From positions 16,822,284 to 16,886,283 of the forward strand of contig OY855915.1 of assembly GCA_963693305.1 (NCBI GenBank): a DNA stretch of 64,000 nt, in the 5' to 3' direction. Source of the DNA: Meandrina meandrites. Lineage: Eukaryota; Cnidaria; Anthozoa; Scleractinia; Meandrinidae. Shown here piece after piece: positions 56,057 to 64,000 of the stretch (positions are counted from its first letter, which is position 1; each line of letters starts with the position of its first letter). Both the position numbers and the translations under genes were made by a program. The notes below the pieces were generated by a model, which made no database searches, had not been told where the DNA came from, and saw only the letters and a list, made by a program, of their open reading frames with translations.

Positions 56057-57142
56057 GGGTTATTCCAGAAAAAATCCACACACCCCCGACGGATGGGGTA
56101 GTTTTTTAACCCCCCCTCTCACCTGGATTTCCTGAAGCACAAGACCCCCCCTCCTATCTGGATTTCCAGGACAAAAGACCCCCCTCCCGCCTGGATTTCC
56201 ATAAAAAAATTATTAGGCTTAAATTTAATTTAAAACATTGGCTGGAAGCTGTCAATCCGACTGAAAATTCCATGACCTTCCTCCGCCAACGATAAATAAA
56301 GCAAATGAGTCTTTCAGGATCAAATGACGAATTCACGAACTTCCCGCCACGCGCGTGCGAACCAGTTTTGACAATCAACACGAGAAAACTTTCAGCAAGT
56401 CAGGAGATGTCAAGGCAAAAAGTTGTCGAAGATCTAAAAAATGGAAAGAAAGGGAAAATCACAAGTTTTTTCTCCAAGGAGTGAACAGTTTGTGGTAAGT
56501 TTAAAATGAGTTTACACTTAAAGCTTGCATACCGTTCGATCAGCTGATCGCGTGATCGATGAATTCGTTGATTTATCCAAGATAGTTTAATTCCAGAATC
56601 GTTTTCAACTTCATGGAAACTTATATGCTTTTTAGATGGAAGCGTTTTGATAAAAGGAGGCAAAATGCTCATGGTTTTGCGTTGTTCAGCTCCTCGTTTA
56701 GCCGTAAACACGCGAGCAAAAAAGTTGCGGCCATGTTGAAAGTGGGGCCCAGTCTCTCCAGTCAGGCGAGTAGAAATGTGTCAGGCGTTTCACGATCTTC
56801 GTTCCACAATGTTGTGACGGGTTCCTCTTTAATTTTGTATCTTGTTTTCGCGTTTTCTGCTATACAAGGACCTGTGAAGGAACTTAGATTATCGTTTATG
56901 TCAGGTGAGAAATATATGAACAAAAATATTTCTACTTTTTTCAGGGTCTGAAAGCGCTGAAGTGTCGCCAAGCTAAACGTTTGAAGCGCTTGAATTATCG
57001 GTTGAAATGACCCCTGCAGAAGACTTTTTGAAATTCAACCCCCCCCTCCCGCCTGGATTTCCAGAGCCTTTTACCCCCCCTCCCGCGAGAATTTCCAGAA
57101 TCCCATCCGTCGGGGAGGTGTGGATTTTTTCTGGAACAACCC
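56057..57142. mobile_element. 1.09-kb TIR element with pyrimidine-rich subterminal repeats
   Basis: GGGTTATTCCAGAAAAAATC at the left and GATTTTTTCTGGAACAACCC at the right are inverted, followed inward by CCCCCGACGGATGGG and its complement. AAT flanks both ends. Several copies of CCTCCCGCCTGGATTTCC lie in both subterminal zones. The ~800-bp core has only short open frames and no domain I recognise. Confidence 0.8.
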
Positions 57143-57330
57143 AATGAACCCATCAGCTTATTTACAAATTTTTAGGGCCATTATTTTGTACCAAGGCTGC
57201 AACTACAAGTCTACTGTTAAGAGTTCTCTTTCCTTTCCAGTAATTACTGTTGTTGGTAGATACACATTTATTTTAAAAGGAGAACTACATTTTACGTTTC
57301 TCAATACAAGAGAAGGGTTGGTTAAGAAAC

Positions 57331-57510
57331 TACAGCAGGATCCCGATTTCTCGCACCTCCAGGGGAAATGAATAACTGGTTCAAGAAATTTGGGGTAAAA
57401 TTTCATAGAAGTACTATTCAAGGGTAAAAAAAAAATTTGGTTCAAAAAATTGGGAGTTTCGAGAAACTGAGAGTTTGAGATATTGGGTTTCTACTGTTTG
57501 TGCCATAATA
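57331..57510. repeat. decayed repeat resembling pogo/Tigger-type ends
   Basis: CAGGATCCCGATTTCTCGCACC at the left and GAGATATTGGGTTTCTACTG at the right look like eroded inverted ends. A related single end is at 16996-17070. Assignment is a guess from the CCCGATTTCT motif. Confidence 0.3.
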
Positions 57511-58051
57511 CAAGTTCTACTGCTATTTTTAACCCTTTAATAAGCCCCAATATCAACATACAAATTCTCCTGACTGATCTCAATACATTTCTTATTGTAT
57601 AAGTTGGGAGAATTTGTTAAATGATCAAAGCAATTTCCCTTTAGTGGTCATTTTATTAATTCTTATAACCTTCTCTCTTGATGAGGTATTGATATTGTGA
57701 GGAGAAATTTGATGTTGGTCACTCTTGGGACTTAAAGGGTTAAAGAGAAGAGAATCAACTGCTGTTATCTACTTCTAAAACACAGTTCACTTATTAAACA
57801 GCAGCTACTTGTTAAGTACTCTAGGTTACACTTTCTCCAACTTTGTGGGATAAAATTCAGCTTATAATGATAAATTAATGTAAAAATCACTGGAAATTGA
57901 ATCTTCAGTCGCTAACGGACCTTATGCAAGATACAACTTCAGGGGGCCAGATAATGCTTCCTTACAATAGTGTTAAATTCATTGCATAAATGTCCCTGTT
58001 TCCCATACAAGCTGCAGTTTTTGATTTGACTATGATCTGGCATTGGTACTG

Positions 58052-61000
58052 TTAATCATAATCCATACCATTAGATGTCTCTGGTCGCTTTGACGGTGGA
58101 ATCAGATGAGGAGATAGTTCATCTGGTAGATCATCATCATCTAACTTGATTTTTATCAAGTACATCGCCAGAGCAAATTCATCCTCATCGAGCTGTCCAT
58201 CACGATCAATATCTGCCAGAGTCCATATTTTACCCAGAACAGTGTTTGGCAGTTTTGATTTCACCATTTCCCTCTTAGCAACTGCTCCATTAACCTTCCC
58301 ACCTTTTGGGCCCAAGCTTTTGAAGATCCTGTCATACTCCTCCTTATGCTCTTCAACAACCCATGCATCAGATCCAGCTCCGAGAGCAGCACCCTGGCAA
58401 GCTCCGGATGCAAAGGGATTGTTGGTTGCATGGCTGACGGCAAATGCTCCTCCTCTTACAGATGCATCAATATCAGTTTCCTTCTCCAAGGGTATCATGC
58501 CCATCAGTCGTGGAATATCATTGGCCAACATGCGGTCGAGTGATTCAATCAGCTTCATCCTCAATGGGTTGAACTTAGAGAAGTCATACTTGCGCAACTG
58601 CTCTTTGAACTTCAAAACAGGAGGGAAATCCCCAGGTGAAATATTGTGTTCCCGTTGGATTTTCATGTACACATCAGAAAGCTTGTTCAGCAACTGCTCC
58701 TTTTTCTTGTCTTTGCCAAACACTGCCGGCATTTGGTTTTTAAGCTCAGCTATGACATATGCATGAACCTGTAGAAAAAAACAAAAGAAATTGTAATTTA
58801 TCCCTTGCAGTGATGCGACAGTAAAATTTCTATGAGTCAAATGAGTCATTGAATCACAAGTCAATGGATGAAATTTTAAATTATAGTTATTTATTAGTTT
58901 TTATTTGAAAATAATGCTGCCCTTACTAACTAATAAAAGCTAACCACAAGCAAACCAGCCTGGAACTAACCACAAGCAAACAGAGTGGAACTGGCCATAA
59001 GCAAACCAGAGTGGAACTAACTGCAAGCAAACTGGAGTGGAACTAACCACAAGCAAACCAGAATAGAACAAACCGTATGCAAAGTGGAGTGCTTCTAAGC
59101 TAACTTGAAAACAGGCAAACCGTGGTTCAATACATAAGAGCCTACTTTGTTAAGAAATCACCTTGTCTCAATGACTCATTAATTCATTTAACTCATAAAA
59201 CAGGAGACCTCCAGTGATGTTGACTTGGCGGTATATGATTTTGACGGCAGCCCGATTCTTTCCAAAACATCAGAATGTTTGGCATTGATGCATTTCACCC
59301 TAAAGATCACTGTGCAATTTCTCCAGCGCTTTTTCATTTATCAGTAGACTTCTTTTTGGATGAAGTTGGTGTTGGAACTAATCAGTTTGTTTATGATAAA
59401 ATGAAAAAAAAAAAACACTTATCACTGTTGGTAATGAAAAACATTCCCCTGAGCCTTCAAATATTTAATATATCATAAAATAAAAATAAAATGTTTCACC
59501 ATTGAATAAGGGATTCATTATTCCACTAATAAAATGAAGTTTTGTTCGGCCATTTTGTCACTCCTCTTTCAGTCCGTATTTTTGCCCTGTTCTACAGTGT
59601 AATAACGTGGCATATTTTGTGTGTTCTTTTGCCCTAATATGGTAAAATGGCGCAATAGTGGAAAAATAAATACACCTTTGGGAATGATATGCATGGATAT
59701 TTTGCAAGTTGCATAGTATTTTTCCCAGCCCTGTAGGGCAATGAGCAAAATGTCCAACATATTATATTTTAAACCATCAAATAAAGGATTTATCATTCCA
59801 CCATTATTAGTCAAAAGTTGGGTCATGGCTCCGCTTTCCATCCATATTTTTGCCCTGTTCTAGTGTAATAACGTGTCCTATATTGCATGTCTTATATGGC
59901 AAAATGGCGCAATAGTGGAATGACAAAAGCATACAATCACATATCATGAGAAACCCCTTTCAGCCCCTGTTAAAGTACTACTGGGTCACTTTTCCATCAG
60001 CCATAGACACTTTGCATAAATGGCGTCGGCTTTTGAATAGCAATACTTATACATCCTAAGCCTCACATTCACGTAAAAAATCTCATGAGGCTAAAAATCT
60101 CATGAGGCTAAGAATGTACAAAGTATTGTCATTCAAATTTGGACGCCATTTATGCAAAGTGTCTATTACAATCTAGCAAATGTTTTTCTCATGAGTGATT
60201 GGTCAAAACATGTCACATCATGCAGTCTGGGGAATATCCAAATATCTGGGAAGTATCTGATGTTAGTATATACACACTCAGTGATCTTGGCTATTCCAGC
60301 AATCTGATTGGTTCGCTATCTCGGGCTAATGCCGCATTATTCACTCGCTACCGAGTGGATAATGCATTATCCCATAAAACATAAAACAAAATGGCCGGCG
60401 TAAACTTGCGTTTCGCTAGCATTTCAGAATCAAAAATAGTTTAAATAAAAGACGACAGCGTGCCAGAAAAAACAAAGAAGGCAACGAACTTTGGCCTAAA
60501 AGTTTTTAAAGATAAGTGAAGAAGTCATGTTTTGCAAACAAGTGTTTTTCAGTTTGTTTATCGAGAGAATTACCGTGAATTCGACCTATCGCTAAATAGG
60601 GAGCAATTAATCTTCACGACTAAAATTTGTCTCATTACAAGTATTTTTGTAGACTGGTTTGCCTGACAGAACGAATTTCTCACCGAAATCGAGGAAATGG
60701 AAAAAGAAGAATTGAAGTTTTATATGTCCGCAAGAAAACAAGACAGGTCATATTACAACAAGACAACACTCACCTCAATTCGAGCCGCCATTGACAGGCA
60801 CCTTCGCAACGATCCAAACAACAAGCCTTTCTCGACAACTTCGAAAACTTTGATTGATCAGTTATCAATTTCCAAGCAGACTTTCAATTAAAGTTGCTGA
60901 TTTGAACTGTGTAAAAGGACCATTTTGACGAGGAGTTTATCAAAGATTGTGTATTTGCCATGTTACAAGAATCTGTAAATAGTTTTGTACTGTTTTGTAC

Positions 61001-62396
61001 GTGTTTCACGCATGAATTGAGACGTCAAATTAGACGTCAATAAAATTGCCTTTCATTGGTTTCCTTTTGAAAATGTCTAGATTGTCTGTTTTGAGATCAC
61101 TTCGTGTGTATATACTAAAACAATTATTCTTTTCAATCTCGGTGAATAGCGGCAGAATATTTACCGAGCCGCGTAGCGGCGAGGTAAATATTCTGCCACT
61201 ATTCACCTCGATTTCAAAGAATAATTGTTAAATATCACCCCAATGATATTCCCCACTTTTGAAAAGGAGGAGGGAGGGAGAGGGGGTGGGGAGGGAAGGG
61301 GAAGTGCACAACAAAGTTTGTTGCCATGTCATGTGTCACTTTTGACTTCCATACTTTCGAATTCAAATGGTTTCCACAGCCGGTATCAATTTCCATGGTT
61401 TCAAAACGAACTTTTCTTTACATTAACTCAATTAACTTATCGAAATAAAAATGAAAATGACTCCACAATATTGATCGTACAAACCTTGGCCAAACGTGCT
61501 CTCTTGATGAAGTCATTCAGCTTCCTCAGTGCAGCATTCCTCGGAAGGGTTTGAATATCCGCAAAGAGATCGTTGGCTTCGTACTCGAACAGCTTTCGAT
61601 TTTCATCGATTTGAAGAGGCTGATCCCAGAAAGACCCGATAAAAACACGGGCAACTTCTGGCGTGTTGATAACTTTGCCAAGAGACCACATCAGCGCTCC
61701 ATAGACACGCATCAGCTGTTGTGTAGTGACCATATCAGCTTTGTTGAGCACGATTCGAATCTTGTCATCGTAGTCTCGAAGCACTTCGATACCACGCTGA
61801 AATTCGTCTGAAATATCAAGCTTATGCGCATCGAATAGAAGAATTATTCGATCGCAGCGTTCGGCGAACCATTTTAGAATTCCAGTGAAATCGTATCCAC
61901 GAGCTACACTCTGCTTTTCACCCGACAAAATACCTGGGGTATCCACAATCGTTATGCTCTCAAGGACGGCGCTTGGAAGCTCGGAACAGCAAAACCTGTT
62001 CAGAAAGGCATTCCCAAATGAACTGAGAGTACGGAACGGTTTCTTGGGGTCCACAATCAATGCATTTCCCGGCACGACCTGTTCGTTTTCGCCGTGCATG
62101 ACTGCTATGAAACTGTCGGTTGTCGGTTCGGGGCCGATACGAATGCCTGGAAACTCTCGTTCTAACAGATAGCGAATGAACGTCGTTTTACCAGTAGAAT
62201 ACTGGCCAACTAATAACACCATGGGCTTAGCCACAAAGTCAGGTTCAGACATAGCCGGCGAGTGGAAATCATTGAAAAGGTAGGCCTCTTCGAGCGGTTT
62301 CAGGTTCTTGAAGTAAAGTTTCTTCAAGCCGTCTACGACAGAGTTGAAGACCTGCGGGTTCTTGTGAGCATCGTGCTTTTTCATCCACGTAAACAT
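58052..62396 (-). CDS. EHD: EH-domain-containing protein (EHD1/3 family), complete
   Basis: Two coding exons, 61485-62396 and 58052-58768, joined by a GT-AG intron in phase 0 (ARLAK/VHAY), give 542 residues; human EHD1 has 534. EHD proteins are dynamin-like ATPases that tubulate and cut endosomal membranes in receptor recycling. Visible: P-loop GQYSTGKTT at 64-72, VDTPGILSGEKQ, NKAD, the helical region MRVYGALMWSLGKV, an NNPFASG motif in the linker, and a C-terminal EH domain with the EF-hand DIDRDGQLDEDEF before PPSKRPETS. All nucleotide-binding motifs are intact. The start MFTWMKKHDA aligns with the MFSW start of vertebrate homologs. The 2.7-kb intron is full of repeats. One family member is expected in invertebrates, so EHD1, 3 or 4 cannot be distinguished. 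Confidence 0.95.
58940..59090. repeat. minisatellite, ~29-bp unit, EHD intron
   Basis: Five to six copies of a unit around AACTAACCACAAGCAAACCAG and GAGTGG, with point differences between units. Confidence 0.85.
59515..59930. repeat. two diverged direct repeats, ~267-bp period, EHD intron
   Basis: The block with TATTTTTGCCCTGTTCTA, GTGTAATAACGTG and AAAATGGCGCAATAGTGGAA occurs at about 59575-59672 and again at 59845-59922, with TTCCACTAATAA / TTCCACCATTATTAG preceding each. Confidence 0.75.
60004..60164. repeat. foldback element, AGACACTTTGCATAAATGGC ends
   Basis: Left arm AGACACTTTGCATAAATGGC (60004-60023) is mirrored by GCCATTTATGCAAAGTGTCT (60145-60164). Inside, CCTAAGCCTCA and TGAGGCTAA blocks pair, and the phrase ATCTCATGAGGCTAA is repeated in tandem. 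161 bp. Confidence 0.8.
60391..60891 (+). pseudogene. decayed protein fragment with recombinase-like N-terminal domain (DUF3504/Crypton-like)
   Basis: ATG at 60391 opens MAGVNLRFASISESKIV, then a stop, then the same frame continues with PEKTKKATNFGLKVFKDK and another stop. An open frame at 60697-60891 gives EELKFYMSARKQDRSYYNKT and LTSIRAAIDRHLR. These phrases resemble the N-terminal helical domain of cnidarian proteins related to Crypton-type tyrosine recombinases (ZMYM/KCTD1-like DUF3504). Family assignment is from memory of that pattern. Internal stops make it a pseudogene; it lies antisense in the EHD intron, next to the repeat that starts near 60180. Confidence 0.5.
61119..61229. repeat. 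hairpin element, AACAATTATTC ends, EHD intron
   Basis: AACAATTATTCTTT and AAAGAATAATTGTT are inverted ends; inside, GGCAGAATATTTACC and GGTAAATATTCTGCC pair. The tip is GAGCCGCGTAGCGGCGAG. Same ends and tip type as 16183-16298. Confidence 0.75.
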
Positions 62397-62583
62397 AGCG
62401 GCGATATTTTAAGGCAGAAGACGGTAGACGTCTTTTGAACGTATGACCACGAGGAAATTTTTGATTTTGATTTGTTTTCGAGGTAAAACGTGTGAAAGGA
62501 AACGCCGCCCAGTCGCTCCCTTCCAATCCTGAACAGCTGAGAGCATGCGCACTGACCACTCCCCCAGTTCTTTGCTCGCACAG

Positions 62584-62591
62584 TGACGTCA
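62584..62591. promoter_or_regulatory. perfect CRE palindrome upstream of EHD
   Basis: TGACGTCA lies about 190 bp upstream of the EHD ATG. This is the full CREB/ATF consensus. A role in EHD expression is inferred from position only. Confidence 0.4.
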
Positions 62592-62599
62592 CTAGTCTA

Positions 62600-63024
62600 T
62601 ATTTAGAAACTGAGGGAGCTCGTTAGATACCGGTTGAAAGCACGTGCATGGAAAATATGTCACTTCTAAATGTATCAAGATTTAAGAAGATCTCGCATAA
62701 CAAAATAAATGCTTCTCACATGGTCGGGCCTATCTGACTTTATTCAGTAATTTTTTTTCAATTATTTAGTCAACTATGGTGAAACAAGCGCGACAACAAG
62801 AGTCCTCTTGAAAAATTTTTAATCAAAATTTATACTATGATAATCAATTAAATTTATGGCTCATTTTGACATTTTGTCAAGGGTATATAACGCGGTCTCT
62901 GGGAACAAGACTGCATTTTGTCGCTTTTTAAATAGAACACAGAAATTAATTACCATCGTCCTTCACTTTTATTTTTTGCCCACCCCTTCCTCTATATCTA
63001 CATGTAGTTAAACATTAACTGCCA
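62600..63024. other. non-coding stretch, nothing recognised
   Basis: AT-rich upstream region of EHD without a gene or clear element. Confidence 0.4.
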
Positions 63025-63039
63025 TTGTATGTATATCCT

Positions 63040-63704
63040 AATATCAGACGAGTCTTTCGACTGCAAAAGAGAGCGGCCAGGGTAATATTGGATGTTAAAA
63101 CAGCAAGGGATGAACGAACTGTTGACCTATTTAATAAGTTGGACTGGTTGCCCTTCTATGAAGAAATCAATGTTAACAAGCTATGCCTTATCTTTAAATG
63201 TCTACATGGTCAATGCCCAGAATACATATCTAGTAAGTTGATACGTGTGAGTGACGTATCGGTAAGATCCTCGCGTTATGGTCACCTCACGCTACGATGC
63301 CCCAAGAGCAACAGAGCGACAGAAGGGGGGAAAACTTTTGCTTCTATATCAACTTCATTATGGAATTCCCTACCTCCTAACATAAGATCATGTGAAAGCA
63401 TTAATATTTTTAAAGAGAAATGCATGAAGCTTATAAAGATGGGGTATGCAAATATTGAACATTTCCCAATTTCATAGTGTCTTTTTACTCTTTTTATTGC
63501 ATGCACTAACAAGATTTTAGTTCATTTTATTGATATTAGCAATTTTACCAGTTTTATACTCATTATTATTCATAGTTAGATATTTTTAAAATTATTGTAA
63601 TTTATATTTTAATTGTTTAAGCGAGGGCCACAGGTTTGTCAGTCAGCGACTGTAAAGTGTTTTAACCCTCATTAAATAAAGTTACTTACTTACTTACTTA
63701 CTTA
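63040..63704 (+). mobile_element. LINE 3' fragment with (TTAC)n tail
   Basis: The frame to 63477 encodes FRLQKRAARVILDVK, LFNKLDWLPF and SLWNSLPPNIRS, the C-terminal region after the reverse transcriptase in CR1/L2-type ORF2. The catalytic domains are missing, so this is a 5'-truncated copy. The 3'UTR ends TTAAATAAAG and a (TTAC)n tail (63681-63703). Different tail and sequence from the LINE at 27092. Confidence 0.82.
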
Positions 63705-63904
63705 TCCCTATTCAAATTTTAGAGCCGTTATTTTCACATTGTACTGGCCCTGAAGAAGACTAGCTATGCTAGTTGAAATATTGGCCACTAAATTTTGCCC
63801 TTCTGCCGTAGTACCAGCCTTGCAATCATGTTTTTGCCTGAATGCTTCAGGCTGCTCATCTTTCAGTGAGCAGTAATTCCTGTTAGAAGAGGTGCCCCTC
63901 CTTC

Positions 63905-63934
63905 ACCTCACCCCCACCCCCACCCCCACCCCCG
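63905..63934. repeat. (CCCCCA)n microsatellite
   Basis: Four to five CACCCC-type units in tandem near the right edge of the window. Confidence 0.9.
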
Positions 63935-64000
63935 TGTGGGGAGATTGAAAACAGCAATGCTTAATTGTGTGTAGACCGTCCACGACTTCTAATTGTCTGC

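Noticed and set aside
56613..56951. 112-residue frame with a hydrophobic stretch inside the 56057-57142 element
   Set aside because: No homology recognised and a comparable frame exists on the opposite strand; not enough to call a gene.
58146..58766. 206-residue plus-strand frame
   Set aside because: Antisense shadow of EHD exon 2, which has clear EHD and EF-hand motifs on the minus strand.
63748..63785. GAAGAAGACTAGCTATGCTAG motif as a Penelope-type retroelement end
   Set aside because: A small hairpin (ACTAGCTATGCTAGT) and loose resemblance only; no associated coding sequence.
1..64000. CRISPR array or bacterial-type operon
   Set aside because: No regular repeat-spacer pattern; tandem repeats here are minisatellites without unique spacers, and the genes are spliced animal genes.

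Overview
The window is animal nuclear DNA: AT-rich, mostly non-coding, with spliced genes (GT-AG introns), animal gene families, non-LTR retrotransposons, a tRNA-derived SINE and many small inverted-repeat elements. A secreted MACPF pore-former of sea-anemone type, an animal (AA15-type) lytic polysaccharide monooxygenase and a kinesin-light-chain-like TPR array together suggest a hexacorallian cnidarian, probably a stony coral. The species is inference; the gene families are read directly.

Layout: 1-0.8 kb, end of a TPR-repeat exon (+). 0.8-8.4 kb, no gene found; foldback repeats. 8.4-10.3 kb, a MACPF gene with an uninterrupted CDS (+), with a SINE just 5' of it. 10.3-12.2 kb, foldback and minisatellite DNA. 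12.3-40.2 kb, a complete DNA topoisomerase II gene (-), which I resolved into 24 coding exons giving 1593 codons of protein with every junction in phase. 41.6-48.7 kb, a 3.3 kb tandem segmental duplication without recognisable genes. 51.5-52.3 kb, the LPMO gene (+). 53-57.5 kb, intergenic repeats. 58.1-62.4 kb, an EHD-family membrane-remodelling ATPase (-) in two coding exons (542 aa). 62.6-64 kb, a LINE 3' fragment and simple repeats.

The topoisomerase introns are the main mobile-element reservoir. They hold a nearly intact LINE reverse transcriptase, further LINE 3' ends, a Russian-doll of TTAA-bounded foldback elements, and several TIR elements with 5-bp target duplications, three of which share internal TGGCGACC-type repeats. 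An E2F-like site and a CHR-like/CCAAT pair sit upstream of the topoisomerase start, which fits cell-cycle expression.

The genes do not form one pathway: genome maintenance (TOP2), endocytic recycling (EHD), secreted chitin/polysaccharide oxidation (LPMO) and secreted pore formation (MACPF) are unrelated neighbours, as usual in an animal genome. I found no operon, CRISPR array, canonical tRNA gene or rRNA gene. The most unusual material is transposon architecture rather than a new enzymatic system.
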